From: Vibrio intestinalis | GTDB lineage: Bacteria > Pseudomonadota > Gammaproteobacteria > Enterobacterales > Vibrionaceae | NCBI RefSeq assembly: GCF_025195085.2 | Contig: NZ_JANAVY020000012.1 | Span: 1 to 64,000 of the forward strand | Direction: 5' to 3' | DNA: 64,000 bases | Shown here: in pieces, positions 16,798 to 26,989 of the stretch | Layout: the number at the start of each line of letters is the position of its first letter | How positions within the stretch are numbered: position 1 is the first letter of the stretch | Made by a program: the position numbers and the translations under genes | The notes under the pieces: model-generated | Told to the model about the DNA's origin: nothing | The model's database searches: none | What the model saw: only the letters and a program-made list of their open reading frames with translations

Positions 16798-18351
16798 TTA
16801 TTCCCATTCAATTGTTGCTGGTGGCTTACCTGAAATATCGTAAACCACGCGAGATATGCCATCTACTTCATTGATAATACGGTTAGAAACCTTACCTAGG
16901 AAGTCGTATGGTAGATGCGCCCAGTGAGCAGTCATAAAGTCGATAGTTTCTACCGCACGTAGCGATACAACCCAATCGTACTTACGGCCATCGCCCATTA
17001 CGCCAACAGAGCGTACTGGTAGGAATACCGTGAATGCCTGAGATACTTTGTGGTAAAGGTCTGCTGCATGTAGCTCTTCAATGAAGATAGCATCAGCACG
17101 ACGTAGTAGATCACAGTACTCTTTCTTGATTTCACCAAGAACACGAACACCTAGACCAGGCCCTGGGAATGGGTGACGGTAAAGCATGTTGTAAGGAAGA
17201 CCAAGCTCTAGACCAATCTTACGAACTTCATCTTTGAATAGCTCGCGTAGCGGCTCAACAAGACCCATTTCCATATCATCAGGAAGACCACCAACGTTGT
17301 GGTGAGATTTGATGACGTGTGCTTTACCCGTCTTAGATGCTGCTGACTCAATAACATCTGGGTAGATAGTACCCTGCGCTAGCCATTTCGCATTCTTAAG
17401 CTTCTTAGACTCTTCATCGAAAATATCGACGAATACGTGACCGATGATCTTACGCTTAGCCTCAGGATCATTCTCGCCTTTTAGCGCTTCTAGGAAACGG
17501 TCTTCAGCGTTAACGTGGATGATGTTTAGGCCAAACTTGTTGCCGAACATATCCATAACCTGCTCAGCTTCGTTTAGACGTAGCAGGCCGTTATCAACGA
17601 ATACACATGTTAGTTTGTCACCGATCGCACGGTGCGCAAGCATCGCGACTACTGATGAGTCAACACCACCAGATAGGCCAAGAATAACCTCGTCGTCGCC
17701 TACTTGCTCTTTAATACGAGCAACCGCATCTTCAATGATAGATGCTGAAGTCCATAGACCTTCACAGCCACAAACGTTAAGAACGAAGTTCTCAAGCATC
17801 TTTAGGCCGTTCTTAGTGTGCGTTACTTCTGGGTGGAACTGAACACCGTAGTATTTCTTCTCTTCGTTCGCCATTGCTGCAAATGGACAAGTGTCTGTTT
17901 CACCTGTTTTAACGAAGTTAGCTGGAATCTCTACAACCTTGTCACCGTGGCTCATCCAAACATCTTGTGATGCTTCTAGGCCTGCGAAAAGTGCTGATTC
18001 ACCAGAGATTTGTACTGCTGCATAGCCAAACTCACGCTCAGTAGAGGTTGCTACTTTACCGCCAAGTTGTTCAGCCATCGTCTGCATGCCGTAACAGATA
18101 CCAAATACAGGTACACCTGAATCAAATACGTATTGAGGAGCACGAGGAGAGTTCTCTTCCGTTACGCTTTCAGGGCCGCCAGATAGGATGATGCCATCTG
18201 GATTGAATTCACGAATATCCGCTTCTTCTACATCCCAGCTCCATAGTTCACAGTAAACACCGATTTCACGAATACGGCGTGCAACAAGTTGAGTGTACTG
18301 AGAACCGAAGTCCAAGATCAGAATACGTTGGTCATGGATATTTTTAGTCAT
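16798..18351 (-). CDS. guaA: GMP synthase (glutamine-hydrolysing)
   Basis: Cytosolic enzyme of 517 residues that converts XMP to GMP using ATP and glutamine, the last step of de novo GMP synthesis. An N-terminal class I amidotransferase domain has Cys86 (FGICYGMQ) and the HPEVTH histidine. An ATP pyrophosphatase domain follows ([10 protein letters not shown]-loop), then the dimerisation domain ending KPPATIEWE. It follows guaB by 116 bases, with a PurR box in the gap. Confidence 0.98.
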   Translation of the reverse strand: MTKNIHDQRILILDFGSQYTQLVARRIREIGVYCELWSWDVEEADIREFNPDGIILSGGPESVTEENSPRAPQYVFDSGVPVFGICYGMQTMAEQLGGKVATSTEREFGYAAVQISGESALFAGLEASQDVWMSHGDKVVEIPANFVKTGETDTCPFAAMANEEKKYYGVQFHPEVTHTKNGLKMLENFVLNVCGCEGLWTSASIIEDAVARIKEQVGDDEVILGLSGGVDSSVVAMLAHRAIGDKLTCVFVDNGLLRLNEAEQVMDMFGNKFGLNIIHVNAEDRFLEALKGENDPEAKRKIIGHVFVDIFDEESKKLKNAKWLAQGTIYPDVIESAASKTGKAHVIKSHHNVGGLPDDMEMGLVEPLRELFKDEVRKIGLELGLPYNMLYRHPFPGPGLGVRVLGEIKKEYCDLLRRADAIFIEELHAADLYHKVSQAFTVFLPVRSVGVMGDGRKYDWVVSLRAVETIDFMTAHWAHLPYDFLGKVSNRIINEVDGISRVVYDISGKPPATIEWE

Positions 18352-18426
18352 TTTGAGCCGTCTTTATAAGCTAAGAAATATGATCGGGGGCGAGTTTACC
18401 CGCCCCACAGAAATGCTTCAAGAAAA

Positions 18427-18442
18427 AAGCAAACGTTTACGT
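18427..18442. promoter_or_regulatory. PurR-like box between guaB and guaA
   Basis: AAGCAAACGTTTACGT matches the PurR consensus except at the second base and within the variable position. It is 76 bases before the guaA start. In E. coli the PurR site of guaBA lies upstream of guaB; here the recognisable site lies upstream of guaA, suggesting guaA can be controlled separately. Confidence 0.65.
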
Positions 18443-18467
18443 CAGATTAATACTAATCGCGTTGCGA

Positions 18468-19931
18468 TTAGCCTAGACGGTAGTTTGGTGCTTCTTTAGT
18501 GATCTGAACGTCGTGTACGTGAGACTCTTTCATACCTGCACCAGAGATACGAACGAACTCTGCTTTAGTACGCATGTCTTCTACCGTCGCTGAGCCAGTT
18601 AGACCCATGCTTGAACGTAAACCACCCATTTGTTGGTGAACGATCTCTTTTAGACGACCTTTGTACGCGATACGACCTTCGATACCTTCTGGTACTAGCT
18701 TGTCCGCTGCGTTGTCTGATTGGAAGTAACGGTCAGAAGAACCTTGAGACATTGCGCCTAGAGAGCCCATGCCACGGTATGCTTTGTATGAACGGCCGTT
18801 GTATAGAATCACTTCGCCTGGCGCTTCTTCAGTACCAGCGAACATTGAACCAACCATTACACATGATGCGCCAGCAACGATTGCTTTACAGATATCGCCA
18901 GAGAAGCGGATACCGCCATCAGCAATAACTGGAATGCCGTATTCATTCGCTACTTCAGCAGCATCTGCGATTGCCGTTACTTGAGGAACACCAACACCAG
19001 TGACGATACGTGTTGTACAGATTGAACCAGGACCAATACCTACTTTCACTGCGCTTACGCCAGCTTCGATAAGAGCTTTAGCGCCTGCACCTGTTGCCAC
19101 GTTACCACCGATGATGTCTAGATCTGGGTACGCTTCACGAGTTTCACGGATACGGTTTAGAACACCTTCTGAGTGACCGTGTGAAGAGTCGATAAGTAGA
19201 ACGTCAACGCCCGCTTCAACTAGCGCTTTAACACGCTCTTCGTTACCGGCACCTGCACCTACCGCAGCACCAACACGTAGACGACCTTGCGCATCTTTAC
19301 ATGCGTTTGGTTTACGTTCTGCTTTGTGGAAGTCTTTCGCAGTGATCATACCAGTCAGTTGGAAGTCGTCGTTTACTACTAGAACTTTCTCAACACGTGC
19401 GCTGTGCATTTTCTCTTGAACTTCTTCACGAGATGCACCTTCTTTAACAGAAGCTAGGCGCTCTTTCGGCGTCATTACTACGTTTACTTTTTTGCTTAGG
19501 TCTGTCACGAAGCGAACGTCACGGCCAGTGATGATACCGACTAGCTCATTGCTTTCAGTCACAACAGGGAAACCCGCAAAACCGTGCTTTTTAGTTAGCT
19601 CAACCACATCTGCAATCGTTGCATCAGGGTGAACCGTTACCGGATTTGTCACAACACCAGCTTCAAAGATCTTCACTTGGTGAACCATCTCTGCTTGCTG
19701 CTCAATAGACATGTTCTTGTGGATAAAGCCAATGCCCCCCTCTTGGGCTAGCGCAATCGCTAGACGAGCTTCAGTCACGGTGTCCATAGACGCCGAGATC
19801 ATAGGGATGTTTAGGGCGATGTTCTTGGTTAGCTGAGTGCGAAGGTCAGCTGTGTTTGGGAGAACGGTGGAGTGTGCTGGCACAAGTAATACGTCGTCGA
19901 ATGTCAGCGCTTCTTTGGCAATTCTTAGCAT
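18468..19931 (-). CDS. guaB: Inosine-5'-monophosphate dehydrogenase
   Basis: NAD-dependent oxidation of IMP to XMP, the committed step to guanine nucleotides. The true start is [18 protein letters not shown] at 19931, giving 487 residues, close to E. coli GuaB (488); the frame continues another 16 codons upstream without support. Two CBS domains (about 93-205) interrupt the barrel. The catalytic cysteine is C305 in GPGSICTTR. It is divergent from xseA, with both promoters in 19932-20164. Confidence 0.98.
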   Translation of the reverse strand: MLRIAKEALTFDDVLLVPAHSTVLPNTADLRTQLTKNIALNIPMISASMDTVTEARLAIALAQEGGIGFIHKNMSIEQQAEMVHQVKIFEAGVVTNPVTVHPDATIADVVELTKKHGFAGFPVVTESNELVGIITGRDVRFVTDLSKKVNVVMTPKERLASVKEGASREEVQEKMHSARVEKVLVVNDDFQLTGMITAKDFHKAERKPNACKDAQGRLRVGAAVGAGAGNEERVKALVEAGVDVLLIDSSHGHSEGVLNRIRETREAYPDLDIIGGNVATGAGAKALIEAGVSAVKVGIGPGSICTTRIVTGVGVPQVTAIADAAEVANEYGIPVIADGGIRFSGDICKAIVAGASCVMVGSMFAGTEEAPGEVILYNGRSYKAYRGMGSLGAMSQGSSDRYFQSDNAADKLVPEGIEGRIAYKGRLKEIVHQQMGGLRSSMGLTGSATVEDMRTKAEFVRISGAGMKESHVHDVQITKEAPNYRLG

Positions 19932-20164
19932 TTGCAATATCTCACAATTAGAGGAGTAAAAAGAACAATCCAATCTCATCGTTTCGCATAATGAGGGTAA
20001 CCAAAGTTAGGAAATCAGTTACATTTGGATTAGATATTGCGGAGGGATTATACGTTCAACGTAATCGCTTGACCACCAATTTTTTTAATTTTTTTCTTGC
20101 ATTTACCCCCTTGCTATGTATTATATTGCCGCTAATTTCCATACTCACGCCTTCGAGATTAGCT

Positions 20165-21520
20165 GTGTCATCTCTGACCTATTCCCACACCAGTAGTAAT
20201 AGCAACACGAACATCTTCACGGTCTCTCGTCTCAATGCCGAAGTACGTCTTCTGTTAGAAAACGAAATGGGCATTGTGTGGCTGATTGGCGAAATCTCCA
20301 ACTTCTCTGCGCCGGTTTCCGGTCACTGGTATCTCACCCTTAAAGACTCTCGCGCCCAAGTAAAATGCGCCATGTTCCGTGGTAATAATCGTCGCGTTAC
20401 CTTTAAGCCACAAAACGGCAATCAAGTATTAGTTAAAGCTCGCCTTTCTCTGTATGAGCCGCGTGGTGATTACCAACTAATTATCGAAAGCATGCAGCCA
20501 GAAGGTGATGGCCGACTTCAACAGCAATTCGATGAGCTAAAAATGAAGTTAGCTGGCGAAGGCTTGTTTGCCCAAACCAACAAGCAGCCTTTACCTGAGC
20601 ACCCAAAGTGTGTGGGTGTAATTACCTCCAAAACGGGCGCAGCTCTGTTTGATATTCTTGATGTGCTTAAACGCCGAGACCCTTCCCTACCTGTGGTGGT
20701 GTATCCAACTATGGTACAGGGTGAAGAAGCAGCTATTCAAATCGCTCAAGCGATTGGCCGCGCAAATAGCCGTAACGAGTGTGATGTACTGATTGTCGGC
20801 CGTGGTGGTGGTTCACTGGAAGATCTTTGGTGCTTTAACAACGAGATCGTAGCGCGCACAATTGCCGCTAGCCAGATCCCGATTATCAGTGCCGTTGGCC
20901 ACGAAATTGATGTCACTATTGCTGACTTCGTTGCTGATATGCGTGCGCCGACCCCATCTGCTGCCGCCGAATTGGTGAGCAGAGATAATAGCCATAAAGC
21001 GCAAGGTCTATCGACTCGGCAGCAAAAACTCGCCAGCGCAGTAAAACATTACTTTACCGAGCAAAAGCAGCAGCTAACTCAGTTGCAGCATCGCTTAGAG
21101 CGCCAGCATCCTAAACAGCAACTAGAGCGCCAAAGCCAACAGTTAGATGATTTAGATGGCCGCTTAAAACGTGCGATGGCGATGCTAATAAGCCGCCACC
21201 AGCAGAAAGTGGAACGTCAACTACATCGCCTGCAACTTAACTCCCCAGCTAAGCGCTTAAGCGCCCAGCAAACTCAGCTAGCACGAGCTGAGCAGAAACT
21301 GCTGGATGCAATGGATAGAAAACTGCTGCAAACTGGCCATCAATTGGCTTTAGCGGCAGAAAAGCTTGATACAGTAAGCCCACTTGCAACTCTAAAACGT
21401 GGTTACTCGATCACTCAGAACCAAGATGGCCAAGTCATTCAAGCTGCGAGTGATGTAAAAACGGGCGACACACTGGTCACCCGTTTAGCCGAAGGCGAAG
21501 TTCGTTCTACGGTTAATTAG
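20165..21520 (+). CDS. xseA: Exodeoxyribonuclease VII large subunit
   Basis: Catalytic subunit of the single-strand exonuclease ExoVII. An N-terminal OB-fold ([15 protein letters not shown]) is followed by the ExoVII domain ([40 protein letters not shown]) and a long coiled-coil C-terminus. No ATG lies near the conserved N-terminus. The frame runs back 58 codons through the guaB promoter region to 19991, but the GTG at 20165 gives 451 residues, close to E. coli (456), with GAG about eight bases upstream. I therefore chose the GTG; an earlier non-ATG start cannot be excluded. Confidence 0.9.
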   Translation: MSSLTYSHTSSNSNTNIFTVSRLNAEVRLLLENEMGIVWLIGEISNFSAPVSGHWYLTLKDSRAQVKCAMFRGNNRRVTFKPQNGNQVLVKARLSLYEPRGDYQLIIESMQPEGDGRLQQQFDELKMKLAGEGLFAQTNKQPLPEHPKCVGVITSKTGAALFDILDVLKRRDPSLPVVVYPTMVQGEEAAIQIAQAIGRANSRNECDVLIVGRGGGSLEDLWCFNNEIVARTIAASQIPIISAVGHEIDVTIADFVADMRAPTPSAAAELVSRDNSHKAQGLSTRQQKLASAVKHYFTEQKQQLTQLQHRLERQHPKQQLERQSQQLDDLDGRLKRAMAMLISRHQQKVERQLHRLQLNSPAKRLSAQQTQLARAEQKLLDAMDRKLLQTGHQLALAAEKLDTVSPLATLKRGYSITQNQDGQVIQAASDVKTGDTLVTRLAEGEVRSTVN

Positions 21521-21562
21521 CCGCCAACTCCTTCACTATTTGTCCACTATCTAGAAAATCCA

Positions 21563-21790
21563 TTAAGAATCTAACTTGTGAAACTCAAAGCGAACACGTG
21601 ATTTTGATTTGAGTTCATTACAGCTATTACAGAAGTAGTTTGCTGCGCCACAAGCCTGAAGCTTCTCTAACTCTGCCTCACAATCAGGACAAAATCCTAC
21701 TTTCTTAAAACTCACATCACATTGAGTGCATTGATAGTGGCCTTGCCAGTCCAGCTCACTGTCACATGTTGGGCATTGATTCTGATTCAT
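21563..21790 (-). CDS. yfgJ: Zinc-ribbon protein, YfgJ family
   Basis: A 75-residue protein with three pairs of CxxC motifs (CPTC, CTQC, CPDC) and a fourth CNSC, plus the conserved LQACGAANYFCNSC segment that matches E. coli YfgJ. It probably binds two or more zinc ions; function is unknown. Its position next to xseA is the same as in E. coli. Convergent with xseA. Confidence 0.85.
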   Translation of the reverse strand: MNQNQCPTCDSELDWQGHYQCTQCDVSFKKVGFCPDCEAELEKLQACGAANYFCNSCNELKSKSRVRFEFHKLDS

Positions 21791-22099
21791 ACTTTGCCTT
21801 TTCTATATTCAAATCTGCTACTCGCATCATTGTTGCGTGTTTTCAGCAGATGTCTATTGATCTTAGTCACTTCACATATCTTCTCGGCATTCGTTGACCA
21901 TGAGCACTTTTTGGACAACCATGATCTTTATAAGATCATCTGCTAAATCCACTTTGATCAGCGATCTGCCTCTAAAAGAATATTTATATCACCACACACC
22001 GAAAGCATAAGTTACATGTGCTGCATTTGGATTTTTAAAAGAATTAAACTCTAATAATGATTTAAAAATGCAATATTTTAGAATTTAGTAAAAAGATCG
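21791..22099. other. Intergenic region with a GATC-centred inverted repeat
   Basis: No gene is seen in these 309 AT-rich bases, which lie upstream of yfgJ and downstream of the AlaX-like gene. One perfect 8-bp inverted repeat is present, ATGATCTT (21921-21928) and AAGATCAT (21932-21939) with a 3-base loop, containing two GATC sites. It could be an operator or a small hairpin. No recognisable terminator for the AlaX-like gene was found. Confidence 0.4.
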
Positions 22100-22990
22100 C
22101 TAACCTGCCACAAATCCAATTACATCGGTCTGCATTTCAATGTTCTGTGCGTCCAACTGGCGCAAGTTAACTTTCAATACGGGTAGCTCTTTTAATGAGG
22201 ATATATGGCTCCCACCGCAAGGAATGACGGCCTCTACACCTTCTTTTAGGTCACAGTGCCAGTAGCGTGAATCCGTTAAATACGGGCCATGACATTTCAT
22301 TTCAACGACACTTGAAAGCTCTAGCCAAGAAGCAAGTTGTTGATTCACCAGCTGTTCAATCTTGGCTAAGTCATTCAGCATTTCTGCGCTGTTTAAGCCA
22401 CGTTTACGGAGTGTTTTACCTAATCGGTAAGTATCTAAGCACTTATCTTCGGTAACGAAGCTGGTCTCTTGGGCATAACTGTTAAAGTCGTAATGGCCAT
22501 GAGGGTCTTTACGATCAGCATCTTTACGCCAATATCCCTCTGTCGCTAATACTTTGTTTAACGCTAAGAAAGCCAAGTGCCCTGCGCTATGACCACGGCT
22601 CAACGCTTGTTGATGTGCTTTATCGACCGTAAGTTCAACCTTACAGCCCAGCTCGAAGCTCGCTACATCAGCATCAATTGCGTGCGCGACAACAAACACC
22701 CAACCTTCGGTATCTCGTTTTACGGGAATATCTTTGTCCACGTATAACTTTCCACTAGCAAGTTCTACCGCGCCAACTCGGCAGTCAGTCACATCATAAC
22801 TTTGCCCATTGATGGTTAGGCTTCCTTTATCTGCCGGATGATCTGGCCAAATGTGGCTGACAGGATGAAAGGGAGTTTGCTCTGTCACTATATACAGATG
22901 CTTTTTGTCTTGCTGAGCGAGCAAAAGTGATGAGGTAAGTTGCCATGTTTGATGACAAAACTGAGTAATAGTAGGAGTGATTTGCGACAT
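22100..22990 (-). CDS. Alanyl-tRNA editing protein (AlaX-like metal-dependent hydrolase)
   Basis: A 296-residue stand-alone protein related to the editing domain of alanyl-tRNA synthetase. The zinc-binding motifs are present: HSAGHLAFLAL (HxxxH) and CGGSHISS (CxxxH). The family hydrolyses Ser-tRNA(Ala) or related mischarged tRNAs. The N-terminal 100 residues form the usual beta-barrel (DKGSLTINGQSYDVTD). The start MSQITPTITQF has no close alternative. It is transcribed alone. Confidence 0.85.
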   Translation of the reverse strand: MSQITPTITQFCHQTWQLTSSLLLAQQDKKHLYIVTEQTPFHPVSHIWPDHPADKGSLTINGQSYDVTDCRVGAVELASGKLYVDKDIPVKRDTEGWVFVVAHAIDADVASFELGCKVELTVDKAHQQALSRGHSAGHLAFLALNKVLATEGYWRKDADRKDPHGHYDFNSYAQETSFVTEDKCLDTYRLGKTLRKRGLNSAEMLNDLAKIEQLVNQQLASWLELSSVVEMKCHGPYLTDSRYWHCDLKEGVEAVIPCGGSHISSLKELPVLKVNLRQLDAQNIEMQTDVIGFVAG

Positions 22991-23070
22991 AGAAATAGCT
23001 CTTTATCAAGTGAGCGACAGACCAACCTAAGCAGCGAACTTAAGACGTGCTTATAACGGTCGAAACAAAA

Positions 23071-23093
23071 AAGCGCCTATCAAATAGGCGCTT
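23071..23093 (-). terminator. Terminator of the Sel1-repeat gene
   Basis: A perfect 10-bp stem (23071-23080 and 23084-23093) with a 3-base loop and a run of six T residues on the minus strand. Confidence 0.88.
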
Positions 23094-23141
23094 ACAGTAT
23101 ACTGGTTTTTTTATTGGGATCGCATTTACGATCGACAGAAT

Positions 23142-24680
23142 TTACACCAAAGCGTCGATTTTAGGCAGCAGATCCGCCACTTGTTCATCAAACCATTGGC
23201 GATCTTTTTCGCTCAATTTTTCTAAGGCTTGCTCGACACGGTATTCATCCGCTTTGCCGTGGCCAAAGGTAGAGTTAATGGTTTTCGCCACAATCAGATC
23301 CCAAACTAAAGATTCAAGATCGTGCCCTAGCCTTTTAGCGTGATGAGGCATCTCATGAATCGCAATATAGTGCCCATTTAGCGCTGAACGGCGCATGACA
23401 GTAAAGGCATTCGCTTTCTCTTTATCTGACGCAGTATCGCTCGTGAGCAGGTTGTGACCGTATTGGTACTCGATTTCAGATTGCTGCTCTTGGGTAATAG
23501 GATGAGAAGACTTAAATCGCGTTACCATTATCTCGACTTCTTTTTTCTCATCACCGCGTAATTGCTCGATTACTCGTTGATAATGGCTGATGACGTCAGG
23601 GTCTTTGGTCATTGCCGCTAATTGATAATGCATGGCCGCTTTTTGTAGATTAACTTCAACGCCTAGCCCACGTTCGTGCATTTTGCCTAATGCCGTCAAA
23701 GCTTGGGTTTGCCACTGTTTAGAGTATGTCTCTAGCGTTTGTTTTGCCTCTAACAAATCGGCATCGTTTTGTGGATGCTCAATTGAGAACTCAGCCACTT
23801 TTATCGCGATATACTCGTTAATGTCTTCCGCTTCACCCGCTTTAGTAAACCAATAATGAGCTTTGTCGATATCTTGCGTCAGCTCTTCACCGGTTAGGTA
23901 ACGTTCTGCGAGTTCAGCATAAGTAAACTGATCATCTTCTTCGCGCGCTATTTCAATCAGTAACTGCTCAGCCTGCAGGATATCTTGCTCACCACCGAGA
24001 CCAAATAGCGCCATTTTTGCGTAGCGCTCTTTAGCTGAACTGTCACCACCTAACATCGCTTTTTTAAACGCTTGGCGAGCCTTAACCGCTAGTTCTGACT
24101 GCTTGTCATCACTTTCCCAATCAAGTTGGTCATAATAATAATCTGCATATTCAGACAGTGCTTTAGGCTCATTACTCTCTACTGCAATCGATAGCCATTG
24201 AAACTGCTTCTCTTTATGGTTTTCAATGCTAGGGCGTAGGCTATAAAAGTTAGCTAGGTTAAGTTGCGCATCAATATTGCCCTTTTGCGCATCTAAGCTT
24301 AGGATTTGCAGCAGTTTATCGTCTGCCCCTTCCCAAACTTCTCCATTGGGTAGGCGGCCATCTTGGAGCAATAAGATATAGCCGCTGCGGAAATCTTCAT
24401 TAAGATCGGCAGCACGACTGTACCAATAAGCAGGGGTGAGTTTTTCATCCGATTGCTGATCTTTATTCACCACCTGACACAATTCAGCCAACATCACAGC
24501 GGCCTCAAAGTTCCCTTCTTCAACCTGTTGTTCCAATATCGCCAGCGCTTCTTCACCTTTACCTTGGTTAATCAAATTGACCGCGGTTTTCATTGGTGTT
24601 CTTGATTTAATGCTGACAACGATGAACACGGTGACGACAACGATACCGAGTACCACAAAAAATAGGCCTGTAGATTCCAT
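23142..24680 (-). CDS. Membrane-anchored Sel1-repeat (TPR-like) protein
   Basis: A 512-residue protein with one N-terminal transmembrane helix (FFVVLGIVVVTVFIVVSI) and a soluble domain of Sel1-like helical repeats, for example EAAVMLAELCQ, NIDAQLNLANFYS and ALTALGKMHERGLGVEVNLQKAAMHYQLAA. Such repeats scaffold protein-protein contacts; no enzyme motif is visible. The final third (about 380-512) lacks clear repeats. Acidic residues are abundant. It is preceded by 200 bases without a gene and has its own terminator. Function unknown. Confidence 0.8.
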   Translation of the reverse strand: MESTGLFFVVLGIVVVTVFIVVSIKSRTPMKTAVNLINQGKGEEALAILEQQVEEGNFEAAVMLAELCQVVNKDQQSDEKLTPAYWYSRAADLNEDFRSGYILLLQDGRLPNGEVWEGADDKLLQILSLDAQKGNIDAQLNLANFYSLRPSIENHKEKQFQWLSIAVESNEPKALSEYADYYYDQLDWESDDKQSELAVKARQAFKKAMLGGDSSAKERYAKMALFGLGGEQDILQAEQLLIEIAREEDDQFTYAELAERYLTGEELTQDIDKAHYWFTKAGEAEDINEYIAIKVAEFSIEHPQNDADLLEAKQTLETYSKQWQTQALTALGKMHERGLGVEVNLQKAAMHYQLAAMTKDPDVISHYQRVIEQLRGDEKKEVEIMVTRFKSSHPITQEQQSEIEYQYGHNLLTSDTASDKEKANAFTVMRRSALNGHYIAIHEMPHHAKRLGHDLESLVWDLIVAKTINSTFGHGKADEYRVEQALEKLSEKDRQWFDEQVADLLPKIDALV

Positions 24681-24881
24681 AGCTCTCTCTAATTCAACTA
24701 AATAATGGCATGGGGAAATTGTTGATTGAAACGCCTAAACTCTATTTGAGACAACCAACTGACGATGTAATGAATAGAAACTCATTGGGCGCAAGTGTCT
24801 GACTTTTATTTATAAAACTCAATAAAAACAATCCGTAAACGATACTTGCACGCCATAATTTGACTCTCTAGACAATAAAAA

Positions 24882-24906
24882 AGCCACTTAGTAAAACTAA
24901 ATGGCT
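24882..24906 (-). terminator. Terminator of the TIGR03503-like gene
   Basis: An 11-bp stem with one mismatch (24882-24892 and 24896-24906), followed by six T residues on the minus strand. It ends the dnaQ-TIGR03503 transcript. Confidence 0.82.
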
Positions 24907-24930
24907 CTCTGCTAAATCATGGTCGATGTA

Positions 24931-26184
24931 CTATTTCTTTGGCATCTCTAATTGCATTTCAGGGATGGCTGCACGCTTGGCTTTCACTTTACGCACCACA
25001 AACCAAATCAATAAACCGATAACAATGGCTGACACATTGCCTATAGCAATAATCATCATGCTACGCTTACGTTTGGCTTCACGCTCTTGCTTGATGCGGA
25101 TCTCTTCCAATCGCTTGAGCTGTTTCAAACGTTCTTGCTCTTGCAAGCGTCTGGTTTCTTCCAGATCAATATCGTCTACTACGCTGTAAGTATGTTCTGT
25201 CAGCGGGAAGATGAGTTCACGGTTAGACCCCATTTCAGTGGCAAAAACTTTACCCGTCCAAGAGTAGTTACCCAGTTCACCACTGTATGGGATGGTCAAC
25301 GTCACTTTTTGATCTTCTTCAGAAGCCGCCGCACCTTCAACACTAACCGTAACATTGCTGGCATCAGTATGTTCAATATGAGCGGCAATAGAACCAGGTG
25401 CAATCATCCCCTGCTCACCGGAGAAAATCACTTCATGAGGTTTGCCTTCATCGCGAGATTGAATAAACGACGTTTGTACAGGCGTTGGGTAAACCAACAC
25501 TTCTTGTTCTTGCGCTCTTAAAAATACGCCGTTGCCCGAAGTAATTCGGACTCGATACTTACCCGGCTGAGAGGTGATCGGCAAAGAGACAGTAAATACG
25601 CCATCGCCCGCTTTTTCATCCAGCCCTAAGCCGTCGTCGGCGAACTCACCAATTTCAATCGGTACTGGGCGCGCTTCTTTGATTAAAGTTTCTTCGTTCT
25701 CAACATATTTGGTAAAAGTAACTTTAAGCTTAACTCTGTCTAAAAAATCGCGCAGAACTAAAGGTTCATCATTTGAGGTTAAGCGCGCGGTAAACTTAAT
25801 GTCTTCACCAAGAAATAGTCGATTCGGTAATTGATCAGCCGTTAGCTTAAGATGGGAAATCAGTTTGATCTTATTTTTTGGCGTCACCTTGCCAATCGCC
25901 TGCCACGGCCCTGCCATCGGCTTATCAATCGAAACGATATCCATCGCCGACTCTTGATACCAACGCACATTATCTGGGCTACGGTGAGCGTAATATTTTT
26001 TACCATCAGGACGAACCAAGACTACTGGCTTAGAAGCTTCTGAACGATAAATTACAAAGGTAATTTGTTGAATGCTAGGATCGACACGAAAGCGATTGTC
26101 GAGCAGAGACATTGAGGAACTCTGGGCTGCATAACCCAGTGAACTGACTAAAAGCCCTATCAGGGCAAACCAAATCCTCAACAT
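24931..26184 (-). CDS. TIGR03503-like envelope protein of unknown function
   Basis: A 417-residue protein with a signal peptide (about 1-19, ending GYAAQ), an extended beta-rich periplasmic region with a likely Ig-like or choice-of-anchor fold (DDGLGLDEKAGDGVFTVSLP; SQPGKYRVRITSGNGVF), a charged coiled coil (EETRRLQEQERLKQLKRLEE), and one C-terminal transmembrane helix. This layout matches a gammaproteobacterial family I recall as TIGR03503; the name is from memory. It starts 8 bases after dnaQ and is probably co-transcribed with it. Confidence 0.7.
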   Translation of the reverse strand: MLRIWFALIGLLVSSLGYAAQSSSMSLLDNRFRVDPSIQQITFVIYRSEASKPVVLVRPDGKKYYAHRSPDNVRWYQESAMDIVSIDKPMAGPWQAIGKVTPKNKIKLISHLKLTADQLPNRLFLGEDIKFTARLTSNDEPLVLRDFLDRVKLKVTFTKYVENEETLIKEARPVPIEIGEFADDGLGLDEKAGDGVFTVSLPITSQPGKYRVRITSGNGVFLRAQEQEVLVYPTPVQTSFIQSRDEGKPHEVIFSGEQGMIAPGSIAAHIEHTDASNVTVSVEGAAASEEDQKVTLTIPYSGELGNYSWTGKVFATEMGSNRELIFPLTEHTYSVVDDIDLEETRRLQEQERLKQLKRLEEIRIKQEREAKRKRSMMIIAIGNVSAIVIGLLIWFVVRKVKAKRAAIPEMQLEMPKK

Positions 26185-26192
26185 CTTGTCTC

Positions 26193-26933
26193 CTATTGAC
26201 GCCAGAGGCAGCTTCCGCTTTTCTCGACGATATCTAAACGGCTATTGTGCGCTTCTATTTCATCGGCGCTTGCACGTAAAACCTTTAGCGCTTTTCGTTG
26301 GCTGGATACTCGTTTTATTGACTCTCCTCCCACTCCTTCGCTATTTTCACCCGCATTGAACTGCAATGATGTTTGTCCACCCGTCATTAATAAGTAGACG
26401 TCAGCGAGGATCTCCGCATCGAGCAATGCCCCGTGGAGAGTACGGTGCGAGTTATCAATACCGTATCGATCACACAACACATCAAGGTTGTTTCGCTTGC
26501 CCGGGAAGATTTTCTTCGCCATGGCAAGGGTATCGGTCACTTTACAGAAGTCGTCAGTTTTGCCAATTGAGGGGTCTAACTTCTCAAACTCATAATCCAT
26601 AAAGCCCACATCGAAGGGAGCATTATGGGCAACTAACTCAGCACCTTGAATAAATTCTAAAAACTCGCGATGCACGTCACGATATTCTGGTTTATCAACC
26701 AAGAACTCGTCGGTGATACCGTGAACTTCTATCGCATCCGGTTGAATTTCGCGATCGGGCTTAATATAGACATGGAAATGACGCCCAGTCAGCTTACGGT
26801 TGACGATCTCAACCGCACCGATTTCGACGATGCGATGGCCAAGGTAGTGCGGGCCACCCTCTTGGTTCATACCTGTGGTTTCTGTATCGAGAACCACAAT
26901 ACGATGCTGATTAGAATTGTTACTGGTATTCAT
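26193..26933 (-). CDS. dnaQ: DNA polymerase III epsilon subunit (3'-5' proofreading exonuclease)
   Basis: A 246-residue DEDDh exonuclease. Catalytic residues are D16 and E18 (VVLDTETTG), the HNAPFDVGF motif, H167 and D172 (HGALLDAEIL). A clamp-binding motif QTSLQF (about 187-192) follows, then a flexible tail that binds the alpha subunit (DnaE, in this window). Divergent from rnhA with 56 bases between them, the arrangement also found in E. coli. Confidence 0.97.
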   Translation of the reverse strand: MNTSNNSNQHRIVVLDTETTGMNQEGGPHYLGHRIVEIGAVEIVNRKLTGRHFHVYIKPDREIQPDAIEVHGITDEFLVDKPEYRDVHREFLEFIQGAELVAHNAPFDVGFMDYEFEKLDPSIGKTDDFCKVTDTLAMAKKIFPGKRNNLDVLCDRYGIDNSHRTLHGALLDAEILADVYLLMTGGQTSLQFNAGENSEGVGGESIKRVSSQRKALKVLRASADEIEAHNSRLDIVEKSGSCLWRQ

Positions 26934-26989
26934 TGCAAACTATGTGTCAGACTATGGGAATTATGTGCAAACACCAATAGTACCAAAAC

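Noticed and set aside
19980..20060. PurR box at the guaB promoter
   Set aside because: GCGAAACGAT and CGTTGAACGT fragments occur, but both need an inserted base to fit the consensus, unlike the clean box at 18427.
19991..20164. N-terminal hydrophobic extension of XseA
   Set aside because: The open frame includes a hydrophobic stretch that would look like a membrane segment, but exonuclease VII is cytosolic and the stretch overlaps the promoter region of guaB.
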